This document shows positions 22,518 through 32,058 of a DNA stretch of 44,353 bases, one piece after another (position 1 is the first letter of the stretch; each line of letters opens with the position of its first letter). The position numbers and the translations under genes are program-made. The DNA is from Chloroflexota bacterium (GTDB lineage Bacteria; Chloroflexota; Anaerolineae; Anaerolineales; Villigracilaceae): the NCBI GenBank assembly GCA_016234495.1, contig JACRBI010000035.1:1-44353 (forward strand). Reading direction: 5' to 3'. The notes beneath the pieces were generated by a model, which ran no database searches, had not been told where the DNA came from, and saw only the letters and a list, made by a program, of their open reading frames with translations.

Positions 22518-24382
22518 TAAATTTGACCCGGAAGTAAATACCAATCGAGAAATCTCTCCATGCGCTCATATACGTCGAAAAGATTCTCGCGCCGCAAAAA
22601 GCCGTGCGGCTCATCGTCGTAGGTCTTATATTCGAATATCTTTCCCTCACGTTTGAGCGCCTCAACCCATTCTTCACCCGCCTCGGGCGGGACGATTGTA
22701 TCAAGCAAGCCATGCAAAATCAAAACTGGCTTTTGGACATTTTTCACCTCTGCAATGGGGGAGCCTTTCAGGTAGGCTGCGGTATTTTCAACCGGATGAC
22801 CAAGGAATATTTCTGTATAAACTCGCAGACGTTTTTCGCATTGTGCCCAGGAACTGACCAGATTCGAATCACCATATTTCATCACGCCGCAGGCAAACAG
22901 GTATTCAGGGTCACGAGCAAGAGAGCAGGCAGCCATGTAACCGCCATAGCTTCCGCCGGAAATTCCAATGCGGTCAGGCTTGATATCTTTGAGCGTCCGC
23001 AAAAATTTTGCACCATGCAAACAATCCTGCGTATCGCCGACGCCCCAATCGTTGTAGTTGGCCCGCTCAAATTCCTGGCCGTATCCCGTGGAACCGCGAT
23101 AATTTGGCGCGAGGTAGGTATAACCCTTTGCCGTGAAGTATTGCGCAAGCTCGTCCCAGCCAAAAATGTATTGATCCTTTGGTCCGCCATGCGGATACAG
23201 AATCGCCGCGCCATTTGATTTTTCAGGACGGTATAAAAATGCGGGAATTTCGAGTCCGTCAAAACTTTTATATGAAACGATTTCAGGCACGACCATTTTA
23301 TTTTGCACAGCATGAAGGGCGGGCGGGGTTGAAAATGTAAGTTGCGTCACCTTCTTGTCTGTCAGATCCATGCGATATATATCGGGCGGGAGGGTCGGAC
23401 CTTCGAACTCAAATGTGACATATGATTCATCCGCCGCCCAATTTGGATTCGAATGAATGCCCGCTTCGCTTCTTAATTCGGATGTTGAGCCTGATTCTGT
23501 TTCGAGGAGCATTAACTCAAACGAGCCGCTTCTGTTCGCCACCACGAGCATCCGTGTTCCCAAAGGCGACCATTCATATTGGAAAATATCCTGTCCTTGT
23601 TTGGTAAGTTGATGCAGTCCGTCGCCATTCGGCTTGATAAGATACAACTCCTCGCGGCCGGATTCCTGCGAGATGAAGGAAATCCATTTACCGTTCGGTG
23701 ACCATTTTGGAGACAATGCCCGCGTGGACGGTTTTCCGTACAGGGTCGTCTGTTTGCCGGTTGCGATCTCCAGCAGAATTATGTCGAGTCGGTTCAGGTC
23801 ATCAAAGCGGCGCAGGTTGAAAACGATAAATTTCCCGTCAGGCGAGGGGCGCGCATCCCAGTGGTCACCGATAGTGTCTGTGGTCAGGGCGCGCGGCCAG
23901 GAACCGTCGCGGTCGGTGAGGAGTAGCTGGTCAATCTCATTTCTTTCGACAGTGACGATCAAACTGTTCGAGTCGGGCATCCATCGTGGACCGCTTGCTG
24001 TGGTGGTAAAGTCGGTAATCTTTTTGGGCAGCCCGCCTTCACGCGGGACAATGTGGACATGTCCCTTGATGCAAAATGCCAGCCAGTTTCCGTCAGGTGA
24101 CCACTCTGGAATTTCATCGTCCCAATAAGCAGCCAGCGGACGGTCGGTTGTGATACGTGAAAGCCAGCCGCCGCTTGCGGGCAGGGTGAAAACATCGGAA
24201 AGAGTTTCGCCGTCCTTGATGCAGGCAATCTGTCCCTGAGAAGAAAGCGCATGAGACCGAATCCGCTCAAGGGAAGTAAGAAGCGAAAGGCTCCATCCCG
24301 CAGGAGGTTGTAGATCAGGCCGTTTGATCGATGGCCATCCATTGCGTTCGTATTTTTCTGTGAGTTTGATTGGGTTTTCCAT
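22517..24382 (-). CDS. S9-family prolyl oligopeptidase-like peptidase
   Basis: A 621-residue serine peptidase with an N-terminal TolB/WD40-like beta-propeller (about 40-350; repeated blades such as IPEWSPDGNWLAFC, GPRWMPDSNSLIV, SPKWSPNGKWISFIS and NPNWAADESYVTFEF) and a C-terminal alpha/beta-hydrolase. The catalytic triad is Ser478 (GGSYGGY), Asp561 (GLLDTIVPP) and His593 (DEPHGF). It probably cleaves short peptides, as acylaminoacyl- or dipeptidyl-peptidases do. There is no signal peptide, so it should be cytoplasmic, which suits peptides imported by the transporter encoded next door at 24.6-30.2 kb. No Shine-Dalgarno sequence precedes the ATG; TAAAAT 11 nt upstream suggests a very short leader. 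It is the first gene of a peptidase-GNAT-amidohydrolase operon. Confidence 0.94.
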   Translation of the reverse strand: MENPIKLTEKYERNGWPSIKRPDLQPPAGWSLSLLTSLERIRSHALSSQGQIACIKDGETLSDVFTLPASGGWLSRITTDRPLAAYWDDEIPEWSPDGNWLAFCIKGHVHIVPREGGLPKKITDFTTTASGPRWMPDSNSLIVTVERNEIDQLLLTDRDGSWPRALTTDTIGDHWDARPSPDGKFIVFNLRRFDDLNRLDIILLEIATGKQTTLYGKPSTRALSPKWSPNGKWISFISQESGREELYLIKPNGDGLHQLTKQGQDIFQYEWSPLGTRMLVVANRSGSFELMLLETESGSTSELRSEAGIHSNPNWAADESYVTFEFEGPTLPPDIYRMDLTDKKVTQLTFSTPPALHAVQNKMVVPEIVSYKSFDGLEIPAFLYRPEKSNGAAILYPHGGPKDQYIFGWDELAQYFTAKGYTYLAPNYRGSTGYGQEFERANYNDWGVGDTQDCLHGAKFLRTLKDIKPDRIGISGGSYGGYMAACSLARDPEYLFACGVMKYGDSNLVSSWAQCEKRLRVYTEIFLGHPVENTAAYLKGSPIAEVKNVQKPVLILHGLLDTIVPPEAGEEWVEALKREGKIFEYKTYDDEPHGFLRRENLFDVYERMERFLDWYLLPGQI

Positions 24383-24575
24383 AGGTTTCGTTCATTTTAC
24401 CAAATTCACTTTCCCTAATTCTGAAATTACAGTAAAATCTTAATCAGTGGATATTCCCCCAAACACTCTCGTTTTGCATTAACGATCAGCAACTGCGCTG
24501 TGGCAGATGATTTCTGTCATGGCGCATATTGTTTTTAGGAATATCAAAATCTGCATATCTTGGAGAGGAGAAAAT

Positions 24576-26213
24576 ATGAAAAGCAAAATCCTGTATCTAT
24601 TGATCCTGGCCACTCTGGTACTTTCAGCGTGTGGCGCGAAACCGGCTGAGCCGTCAGTTGTAAAAGCTGGTTGGGCAGGCAGCCCTGACTCGCTTAATCC
24701 GGGGCTGGCAGTATTAGTTGAAGCCTACACCATCTTTGAACTGGTCTATGATTCGATGTATGACCTCAACCTTGACGGGTCTTTTACTCTCAGCCTCGCA
24801 GATAGCGTAACTCGCTCAGATGACGGCCTGGTTTATACGTTCAAGATCAAGGAGGGAATCAAATGGCATGATGGGCAGACATTGACTGCCGCCGATGTCG
24901 CTTTTACATACAACCTTTACAAGGACACTCCGGAATATCCCTATTTGAATGGATATTACACACCTTACTTTTCGTCAATTGAGGCGAATGATAAAAACGA
25001 GGTCATTCTGACTCTCACAGAAGCGATTCCGAATTTAGAGAGCCAGTTGGTTTTCCTTTATGTCTTGCCGAAACATATTTGGGAGGGTGTCAATAAACTC
25101 GAGTTTGAGAATCTGGAAATGGTCGGCTCTGGCCCGTTCAAAATGGCTGAATATGTCCAGAATGAATTTGTTCGGCTCGCCGCCAACAAGGAGCATTTTT
25201 CGACTCCGCCCAAAGTGGACGAGGTGATCTTCCAGACTTTCGAAAATCAGGACGCGCTTGTGCAGGCACTTAAGACCGGTCAGCTGGATATGATTACAGA
25301 AATGCAGAATACAGCGGTTGCCACCCTGCAAGGGACTGAAAATATCGAGGTTGTGATCGGCGCGCCATTTTCGCCGGGCGTGACTGATATCATTTTCAAT
25401 CAGACGGCTCCTGAAAATTGCCCGACACCCGATGAAGGAGGGATTTGCACGGGGCACGCCGCCCTGCGCGACAGGAACGTCCGCCTTGCCATGGCACATG
25501 CCACAGACAAACAGAAATTGATCGACCTGATTCTGCTCGGGCTTGGCTCGCCCGGCCTGACTCTAATCCCTGACGGGCTTGGTGTTTGGTACAACAACTC
25601 GCTTAAGGATTATGAATATGATGTTGCCAAAGCCAATCAAATTCTTGATGACGCGGGATACCTGGATACCGACAATGACGGCACGCGCGAAATGCCGGAC
25701 GGGTCGAGTCCGCTCACATTCCGCTTGAACTGGCCCAGCGACAGCATCACTGCGCCGCGAACAGCGGAGTTGCTGAGCGAAATGTGGGGCGAGATCGGCA
25801 TTGCCTTGGAAATGCAAGCTGTGGACCCGGACGCGTTAACTTCTCAATGCTGCCCGGCATTTGATTTCGACATCATGATCTGGGGCTGGGCTTCCGACCC
25901 CGACCCGAGCGCGCTTTTGTATGTTTATACGACCGAAGCCATTCCAACCGGCTCAAGCGAGACTGGTTATTCGAATCCGGCTTATGATGAATTGTACGCC
26001 CAACAACAGACGGAACTCGATGCCGCCGCCCGCAAGGATATTGTTTGGGAAATGCAAAAGATCGTGCATGATGACGTTGTGTACATCATTCCATACTATG
26101 AACAGGCGACACAAGCTTACCGAACCGACCGTTTCACTGGCTGGATCACAGACCAGCCCAAGGTTGAACTTTCAGACACCACATCACTGGTAGTGATCGA
26201 ACCAGTCAAGTAA
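24576..26213 (+). CDS. Peptide ABC transporter substrate-binding lipoprotein (SBP_bac_5 family)
   Basis: This 545-residue protein has a signal peptide ending in the lipobox LSAC, then the extracytoplasmic solute-binding fold of DppA/OppA proteins: PDSLNPGLAVLVEAYTIFELVYDSM near the start, then LADSVTRSDDGLVYTFKIKEGIKWHDG and TAADVAFTYN, the classic family signature. The C-terminal half has DAGYLDTDNDGTREMPDG, which resembles a calcium-binding DxDxDG loop. It captures peptides (or another oligomeric solute) and delivers them to the permease encoded next. The start follows AGAGGAG by 6 nt; an upstream in-frame ATG at 24507 would bury the signal peptide. A strong intercistronic stem follows, which may raise its level relative to the permeases. 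Confidence 0.95.
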   Translation: MKSKILYLLILATLVLSACGAKPAEPSVVKAGWAGSPDSLNPGLAVLVEAYTIFELVYDSMYDLNLDGSFTLSLADSVTRSDDGLVYTFKIKEGIKWHDGQTLTAADVAFTYNLYKDTPEYPYLNGYYTPYFSSIEANDKNEVILTLTEAIPNLESQLVFLYVLPKHIWEGVNKLEFENLEMVGSGPFKMAEYVQNEFVRLAANKEHFSTPPKVDEVIFQTFENQDALVQALKTGQLDMITEMQNTAVATLQGTENIEVVIGAPFSPGVTDIIFNQTAPENCPTPDEGGICTGHAALRDRNVRLAMAHATDKQKLIDLILLGLGSPGLTLIPDGLGVWYNNSLKDYEYDVAKANQILDDAGYLDTDNDGTREMPDGSSPLTFRLNWPSDSITAPRTAELLSEMWGEIGIALEMQAVDPDALTSQCCPAFDFDIMIWGWASDPDPSALLYVYTTEAIPTGSSETGYSNPAYDELYAQQQTELDAAARKDIVWEMQKIVHDDVVYIIPYYEQATQAYRTDRFTGWITDQPKVELSDTTSLVVIEPVK

Positions 26214-26226
26214 GTTATAAACAAGT

Positions 26227-26265
26227 TTGCGAGGGGCATTTGTGAAAAACAAATGCCCCTCGCAA
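26227..26265 (+). other. 17-bp intercistronic hairpin in the peptide transporter operon
   Basis: A perfect 17-bp stem runs from TTGCGAGGGGCATTTGT to its complement with loop GAAAA. There is no T tract, so it is not a standard terminator. It sits 14 bp after the binding-protein stop and 24 bp before the first permease start. Such stems often protect the 3' end of the upstream message, giving more binding protein than permease. Confidence 0.75.
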
Positions 26266-26289
26266 TAAGCACGGCTCATTGGAGTTGCC

Positions 26290-27318
26290 TTGAACAGATC
26301 CCGCGCAATTCTGAGGAAAATTGGATGGGCGTTTTTTACCATCCTTTTTGTTGTCATCCTCAATTTCTTTTTGTTCCGCGTCCTCCCGGGCGATCCGGCA
26401 CGGGCCGGGATTCGCGACCCGCGTTTGAAAAAAGAGGCGATCGAGATGCTGCGCGTCCGCTTTGGTTTGGACAAGCCGGTCATTAACTGTTTCGAGGCAT
26501 TGAACCCAATCAAGCTCGGAAGCTGTGCGGTAAATCCGCTGGATACACAGTTTTTCATTTATGTCCGCAATCTGGCTCAAGGTGAATTGGGTGTCAGCTA
26601 TCACACCAACCGTCCAGTGGCGGACATCCTCTCAGAGCGCTTGTGGAATACCGTCCTGTTAATCGGTGCGGGGCAGATCCTCTCGATCATCATCGGCGTG
26701 ATCTTTGGCGTTTTCGCGGCATGGAAAGCACGGACAGCCATTGACTTTACCTCCGTTGTCTCCAGCCTCATCGTGTGGAGTCTGCCGACTTTTTGGCTCG
26801 CCATCATTCTTCTATTTTGGGGAAGCAACAACGGATTGCCGCTGGCCGGCAAGGCGACACCGGGAGCCAGCTCCTTACCGCTTTTGCAGCAATGGGCCGA
26901 CATTGGCCGGCACATGCTCCTGCCGACCATCACCTACACCATCGTCTACATGGGTGAATACACCTTGATCATGCGCTCAAGCCTGATGGATGTCCTTTCG
27001 GAAGATTATATATTGACAGCAAAAGCCAAGGGGTTGAGTACTTTTCAGATATTAAAAGATCATGCATTGAAGAATGCGATGCTTCCGCTGGTGACTGTAA
27101 TTGCGATCAACCTTGGGTTTACCGTGGCAGGCGCAATTCAAATTGAAGCGGTCTTTTCCTGGCCCGGGCTGGGCGGCGCGGTCTTTGAGGCGGTCGGGCG
27201 GCGCGATTTTCCCGTTTTGCAGGGAGCGTTTCTCTTGATCGCTGTCGCAGTGATCTTCGCCAACCTGATCGCTGACCTGACCTATAGCTACCTCGACCCG
27301 CGCGTACAGACGGAGTGA
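26290..27318 (+). CDS. Peptide ABC transporter permease (DppB-like)
   Basis: A 342-residue inner-membrane protein with about six helices. The N-terminus FFLFRVLPGDPARAGI is the conserved DppB/OppB start, and the EAA loop that contacts the ATPase is RSSLMDVLSEDYILTAKAKG (about 231-250), followed by ALKNAMLPLVTVI. It forms the transport pore with the DppC half encoded next. The start is TTG 26290 with GGAG 5 nt upstream. A loop of extra residues after the first helix (FEALNPIKLGSCAVNPLDTQ) matches a subgroup with a longer periplasmic region. The next gene begins 3 bp after the stop. Confidence 0.95.
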   Translation: MNRSRAILRKIGWAFFTILFVVILNFFLFRVLPGDPARAGIRDPRLKKEAIEMLRVRFGLDKPVINCFEALNPIKLGSCAVNPLDTQFFIYVRNLAQGELGVSYHTNRPVADILSERLWNTVLLIGAGQILSIIIGVIFGVFAAWKARTAIDFTSVVSSLIVWSLPTFWLAIILLFWGSNNGLPLAGKATPGASSLPLLQQWADIGRHMLLPTITYTIVYMGEYTLIMRSSLMDVLSEDYILTAKAKGLSTFQILKDHALKNAMLPLVTVIAINLGFTVAGAIQIEAVFSWPGLGGAVFEAVGRRDFPVLQGAFLLIAVAVIFANLIADLTYSYLDPRVQTE

Positions 27319-27321
27319 TTC

Positions 27322-29259
27322 ATGGACACCACAGCACAGGTAACTGAAGCTCAAACCCAATGGATTATCCGCCTGCTGAATTTCTGGCGGATATTTAGCC
27401 GAAACCGCATCGGGTTGGCTGGTTTGGCGATGCTGATTCTGCTTATCTTTGTGGCGGTCTTCGCGCCTCTAATCGCGCCTTACGATTCCTCCTCCTCTGC
27501 ATCGGTAAAAATCGGTGATGTTTATAACCCGCCAAGCAGCTCACACTGGTTCGGGACAGACGATGCCGGCCAGGACGTATTTTCCAATTTTGTATTCGGT
27601 TCGCGCGTCTCTCTGACAGTCGGATTCTTTGCCGCGTTTATTTCCATCATCATTGGCGGCTCACTGGGGTTGGTCGCAGGCTTCTTCGGCGGGCGCATGG
27701 AAAACTTCCTGATGCGCTTTACCGACATCATGCTTGTCATCCCAGACCTGCCCTTGATGGTGGTCATCGTTGCGCTGACAAAACCATCCCTGCTGAATAT
27801 TATTTTTGTGATCGGTCTGCTTGGCTGGACGACGACTGCGAGGGTTGTCCGCTCGCAAACATTGGCGGTGAAATCGCGCAAGTTCGTGCTGCGCGCGCGC
27901 GCCGTCGGCGCAGGCAAGCGACATATCATCTCGCGCCACATCCTGCCATTGGTGATGCCCATCCTGGTTGTGCAGGCTGTGCTGGTCGTATCGCTTGCCA
28001 TCCTCAACGAAAGCGCGCTTTCATTTCTCGGGCTTGGCGACCCGACCGCGCTTTCGTGGGGACAAATGCTCAATTACGCATTCAGCCGCGGAGCGATGTC
28101 CATTGGCGCGTGGTGGGCGTTATTCGTGCCGGGCTTTGGAATCGTGTGGGTCGTCCTTGGTCTTACCCTGCTCGGGCAGGGGCTTGAGCAGATATTAAAC
28201 CCAAGGCTGGATACACACCACTTAATGCCGGGCAGGCCCATAGTCAGGGGAGATGCGGGCGAAGCTTCCGAAAAAAATTCACTGCTTGAAGTCCGCAATC
28301 TTTCCATCAATTATGTCAATAACGGCAAGCCTCCCGCGCGGGCTGTGGAAAATATCAGTTTTTCGTTGAAGGAAGGGGAGCTTATCGGGCTGGTGGGGGA
28401 AAGTGGCTGCGGTAAAACTACGCTGATGCTTGCCCTGCTGCGACTGTTACCGTCAGCGGGACAGATTGTGAATGGACGGGTTATCTTCAACGGCAAAGAC
28501 CTGACCACGCTCAGCGAAGAGGAAATAAATGTCGTGCGCTGGAAGGATATTTCGATCGTGTTCCAAGGTGCGATGAATGCGCTCAACCCCGTGCGGACAG
28601 TGGGCGAGCAGATCGCCGAAGCGATCACAAAACATTTGCCCGGCTTCCCGCGCGACCAGAGATTGCAGGAACGCGTGATTGAACTGCTTGATCTGGTTGG
28701 AATCGCCGCCGATCACAAAGATCATTTTCCGCATCAATACTCAGGCGGGATGCGTCAGCGCGCAATGATCGCGATGGCTTTGGCGTGCAATCCGCAAGTG
28801 ATCATTGCTGACGAACCGACCACTGCTTTGGATGTGATGATCCAGGCGCAAATTTTGGAACTGCTCGACAGCCTGCGCAAGAAACTTGGACTCGCCATTA
28901 TTTTTGTGACGCATGATCTCGGCGTTGTGGCTGAAATGTGTGATCGGGTTTTGGTAATGTACGGCGGCGTGACGGCGGAATACGCGGACGTGGATATCAT
29001 TTACAACGACGCCCGCCACCCGTACACGCAGGAATTGCTCAAAGCCTTCCCTGACTTGACCAAGCCGAAGAAAAAACTTTCATCCATTCCCGGGTACCCG
29101 CCGCGCTTGGACGCCCTGCCTGTTGGCTGCCGATTCGCGCCGCGTTGTCCGCAAGCATTTGAGCGCTGCCACAGGGAACAGCCGATCCTGCATAAATTAA
29201 ACAATCCGCAAAGTGCTGCGCACATCGCGAGCTGTCATCTGCTTGAGGCGTCAAAATGA
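27322..29259 (+). CDS. Fused peptide ABC transporter permease and ATPase (DppC-DppD)
   Basis: This 645-residue protein joins two normally separate subunits. Residues about 25-300 are a DppC permease (FWRIFSRNRIGLAGL; HWFGTDDAGQDVFS; the EAA loop LRARAVGAGKRHIISRHILP). Residues about 320-645 are a DppD ATPase with Walker A GESGCGKTT, Q-loop VFQGAMNALNP, signature YSGGMRQRAMIA, Walker B VIIADEPTTALD and the H-loop THDLG. The C-terminal oligopeptide motif GCRFAPRCP has clustered Cys. The fusion forces equal amounts of pore and motor. GGAG precedes the start. The stop overlaps the DppF start by ATGA. A frame error making an artificial fusion is unlikely, because the linker (PGRPIVRGDAGEASEKNS) is smooth and in frame. 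Confidence 0.94.
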   Translation: MDTTAQVTEAQTQWIIRLLNFWRIFSRNRIGLAGLAMLILLIFVAVFAPLIAPYDSSSSASVKIGDVYNPPSSSHWFGTDDAGQDVFSNFVFGSRVSLTVGFFAAFISIIIGGSLGLVAGFFGGRMENFLMRFTDIMLVIPDLPLMVVIVALTKPSLLNIIFVIGLLGWTTTARVVRSQTLAVKSRKFVLRARAVGAGKRHIISRHILPLVMPILVVQAVLVVSLAILNESALSFLGLGDPTALSWGQMLNYAFSRGAMSIGAWWALFVPGFGIVWVVLGLTLLGQGLEQILNPRLDTHHLMPGRPIVRGDAGEASEKNSLLEVRNLSINYVNNGKPPARAVENISFSLKEGELIGLVGESGCGKTTLMLALLRLLPSAGQIVNGRVIFNGKDLTTLSEEEINVVRWKDISIVFQGAMNALNPVRTVGEQIAEAITKHLPGFPRDQRLQERVIELLDLVGIAADHKDHFPHQYSGGMRQRAMIAMALACNPQVIIADEPTTALDVMIQAQILELLDSLRKKLGLAIIFVTHDLGVVAEMCDRVLVMYGGVTAEYADVDIIYNDARHPYTQELLKAFPDLTKPKKKLSSIPGYPPRLDALPVGCRFAPRCPQAFERCHREQPILHKLNNPQSAAHIASCHLLEASK

Positions 29260-30242
29260 GTAAAGACCATTTTCTCGAAGTGCGCGGACTTAAAAAATAT
29301 TTTGAAGCCGACCGCCCCTCCATCTTCACGCGCGAGGCACGCCATGTCCATGCTGTGGACGGCGTTGATTTCAATCTCAGGCACAGCGAAGTGATCGCGC
29401 TGGTCGGCGAGAGCGGCTGCGGAAAATCAACGCTCGCGCTTCTGCTGATGGGGCTGGAAGAACCGACCGCAGGCACGATCTCATTTGAAGGGCGCGACAT
29501 TACCCATCTGAACGACAACGAACGCAAGAGCCTGCGGCGCAAGATTCAAATGGTGTTTCAAGACCCCTACGAATCTCTAAATCCCACACAAACCATCGAA
29601 GAGATCATCAACGAGCCATTGCTCGTTCACGGAATAGGAGCGGATAAAACCGAACGCGATGGGCGCGTAAAAAAAGCCATGGAAGACTCGGGTCTGAAAC
29701 CCGCCGAAGTTTACCTAAAGCGCTTTCCGCACGAACTCTCCGGCGGACAGCGCCAGCGCGTGGTGATCGCCTCCGCGCTTGTGCTTGAACCTGAAATCCT
29801 TCTCGCCGACGAGCCTGTCTCGATGCTGGATGTTTCCATCCGCGCCGAAATCATCAACCTGCTGGCCGAACTTCGCATCACCCGCCAGATCGCGGTCATT
29901 TTCATCACGCACGATCTCGGCTCTGTCGGTTTCTTCGCCGACCGCGTGGCGGTCATGTACCTGGGCCGCATCGTTGAAATTGGCACCATGCTCGAAGTTT
30001 TGGAAAAACCCCAACACCCATATACAAAGGCTTTGATCTCCGTCATCCCCGTCCCCAACCCGCGCTTGCGGCGCGAGCGCATTATTTTGCAGGGCGAAAC
30101 GCCAAATCCCATTGACGTACCGCAGGGCTGCCGATTCCATCCGCGCTGCCCGTTGGTGATGGCAACCTGCAAGGCCAGCGACCCGCCTTTTGTGACGCTC
30201 AGCAAGACACATCAGGCCGCCTGTTTATTGTTGGTGAAGTAG
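29256..30242 (+). CDS. Peptide ABC transporter ATPase (DppF-like)
   Basis: A 328-residue cytoplasmic ATPase, second motor of the peptide importer. It has Walker A GESGCGKST, Q-loop VFQDPYESLNP, signature LSGGQRQRVVIA, Walker B ILLADEPVSMLD and H-loop ITHDLG, plus the oligopeptide C-terminal motif QGCRFHPRCP. The start overlaps the fused permease-ATPase stop (ATGA). It completes a full transporter: binding protein, DppB, DppC-DppD and DppF. The adjacent cytosolic S9 peptidase could digest the imported peptides, an inference from neighbourhood only. Confidence 0.95.
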   Translation: MSKDHFLEVRGLKKYFEADRPSIFTREARHVHAVDGVDFNLRHSEVIALVGESGCGKSTLALLLMGLEEPTAGTISFEGRDITHLNDNERKSLRRKIQMVFQDPYESLNPTQTIEEIINEPLLVHGIGADKTERDGRVKKAMEDSGLKPAEVYLKRFPHELSGGQRQRVVIASALVLEPEILLADEPVSMLDVSIRAEIINLLAELRITRQIAVIFITHDLGSVGFFADRVAVMYLGRIVEIGTMLEVLEKPQHPYTKALISVIPVPNPRLRRERIILQGETPNPIDVPQGCRFHPRCPLVMATCKASDPPFVTLSKTHQAACLLLVK

Positions 30243-30279
30243 GGGCGGGGTGACCCCGCCCGTACGAAATTAAGAAAAA

Positions 30280-31053
30280 ATGGATATCACAAGTTTACAA
30301 AACCCAAAAGTCAAATACATCGTCAAACTGCGCGAGGATAAACGTCTTCGCCGGCAGGATGGTTTAATGCTGGTGGAAGGCCGCGATGAGTTGACTCTGG
30401 CTCTCAGCACCGGACTCAAGCCGCAAACGGTTCTGACCGCGCCTGAGCTTGCTTCAATTTCAATGGGCATTCCCGCCGCTGAAATAGTCACCGTCACCCG
30501 CGCCGTGTTCGAAAAAATATCGTACCGCGACAATCCCGATGGCTGGCTGGGAATTTTTCCCATTCCAAAAACATCACTCGAAGATTTAACGTTGGGCGAG
30601 TCTCCGTTTGTGATCGTGGCCGAGACGGTGGAGAAGCCGGGCAACCTCGGCGCAATCCTGCGGACGGCAGATGCCGCGCACGTGGATGCTGTCATCGTCT
30701 GTGACCCGCGCGTGGACTTGTGGAATCCAAACGTCGTGCGCGCCTCGCGCGGGACGATCTTTACCGTACCCACCGTCGAGGTTGAGTCGCCGAATGCGCT
30801 GGCATTTCTCAGGTCAAGAAAGATGCGTGTGCTGGCGGCCACGCCGTCTGCCGAGGCGTTGTACACTGATGTTGATCTGAGTCAGCCCACAGCGTTGGCA
30901 GTCGGCACAGAAGATGAAGGACTGACAGATTTCTGGATGCAAAACGCAGACGTCAAAGTAAAAATCCCGATGCTGGGGAAAGTGAATTCGCTGAATGTTT
31001 CCATCGCAACGGCGTTGATCACCTATGAAGCAGTGAGGCAGAGAAGATCATGA
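30280..31053 (+). CDS. TrmH/SpoU-family RNA 2'-O-methyltransferase
   Basis: A 257-residue SPOUT methyltransferase. The N-terminal part (LQNPKVKYIVKLREDKRLRR, LMLVEGRDELTLAL) is the SpoU substrate-binding domain; the C-terminal trefoil-knot domain has motif 1 VEKPGNLGAILRTADAA, motif 2 LAVGTEDEGL and motif 3 IPMLGKVNSLNVSIATALI, which bind S-adenosylmethionine. It likely methylates a ribose in rRNA or tRNA; the exact site is not visible. Only 37 bp separate it from the transporter operon, so readthrough is possible. The start has no strong ribosome site. The stop overlaps the dehydrogenase start (ATGA). Confidence 0.92.
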   Translation: MDITSLQNPKVKYIVKLREDKRLRRQDGLMLVEGRDELTLALSTGLKPQTVLTAPELASISMGIPAAEIVTVTRAVFEKISYRDNPDGWLGIFPIPKTSLEDLTLGESPFVIVAETVEKPGNLGAILRTADAAHVDAVIVCDPRVDLWNPNVVRASRGTIFTVPTVEVESPNALAFLRSRKMRVLAATPSAEALYTDVDLSQPTALAVGTEDEGLTDFWMQNADVKVKIPMLGKVNSLNVSIATALITYEAVRQRRS

Positions 31054-31997
31054 AGGCTTTGTGGCTTGAGAATAATCAGATTTCGATGCGGGAAATTGCA
31101 CAGTCAAATAAACCTGGTGAGGCTTTAATAAAAATCCGCAAAGCGGGCATTTGCAGTACCGACCTGGAATTGGTTAAGGGATATTATCCTTACAAAGGCA
31201 TCCTCGGCCATGAATTTGTGGGCGAAGTTGTTAGTGCTCCCGATGCGTCGTGGGTCGGCCAGCGCGTGGTGGGGGAGATCAATGCGGTCTGCGGCAAATG
31301 CGAAGCCTGCCTGAACGGACGCCCCACTCATTGCGAGAACCGCACGGTGCTTGGAATCTCCAATCGCGACGGCGTGTTTGCCGAATTCACCAGCCTGCCG
31401 CTGGAAAATTTATATCGTGTGCCAGATTCTGTCCCCGATGAACAGGCAGTGTTCGTTGAGCCTTTAGCGGCGGCATTGGAAATTCAACAGCAGATGCAAA
31501 TTCACCCCACGGACAGAGTTCTGCTGGTTGGCGCCGGCAGGCTTGGGCAGCTCATCGCGCAAACGCTCGCGCTGACAGGCTGCGACCTGCATGTCGTGGC
31601 GCGACATGCGTTCCAGCGGGAAATTTTATCTGCGCGGGGAATCCGCACGATCGCCGAAGAAAATATCCAGCCGCAAAAATGGGATATGGTTGTGGAGGCA
31701 ACAGGCTCGCCCGATGGGTTCAACCTTGCGCGCCGCGCAGTCCGCCCGCGCGGGACGATGGTGTTAAAGTCCACATACAAGGGCGGGATGAATGTAAATT
31801 TTTCGTCCATTGTGGTGGATGAGATCAATATTATCGGTTCGCGCTGCGGTCCGTTTGAGCCTGCTTTGCGCCTGCTGGAAAAGCGCGAAGTTGACCCAGG
31901 CGTGCTGATTTCCGATCAATATAAGCTTCAGGACTCGCTCAAGGCATTTGAGAGAGCCGCTCAGGCAGGCGTGCTTAAAGTCCTGTTGGAAAATTAG
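31050..31997 (+). CDS. Zinc-dependent medium-chain alcohol dehydrogenase
   Basis: A 315-residue MDR oxidoreductase. The catalytic zinc ligands are in GICSTD and GHEFVGEV; the structural zinc is held by the four Cys of CGKCEACLNGRPTHC (about residues 74-88). The Rossmann stretch is VLLVGAGRLGQLIAQ. The protein is somewhat shorter than typical MDR enzymes (about 340-350). The substrate is unknown; sorbitol- or threonine-dehydrogenase-like polyol or amino-alcohol oxidation would fit. Translation is coupled to the SpoU gene by a 4-bp overlap, an unusual partner. No terminator is evident after it. Confidence 0.92.
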   Translation: MKALWLENNQISMREIAQSNKPGEALIKIRKAGICSTDLELVKGYYPYKGILGHEFVGEVVSAPDASWVGQRVVGEINAVCGKCEACLNGRPTHCENRTVLGISNRDGVFAEFTSLPLENLYRVPDSVPDEQAVFVEPLAAALEIQQQMQIHPTDRVLLVGAGRLGQLIAQTLALTGCDLHVVARHAFQREILSARGIRTIAEENIQPQKWDMVVEATGSPDGFNLARRAVRPRGTMVLKSTYKGGMNVNFSSIVVDEINIIGSRCGPFEPALRLLEKREVDPGVLISDQYKLQDSLKAFERAAQAGVLKVLLEN

Positions 31998-32058
31998 AAA
32001 TAAATGGTGAAAACTGCGTTATCTGTGGATGAATCCCGCCAATAACAGGAAAGCCGAT

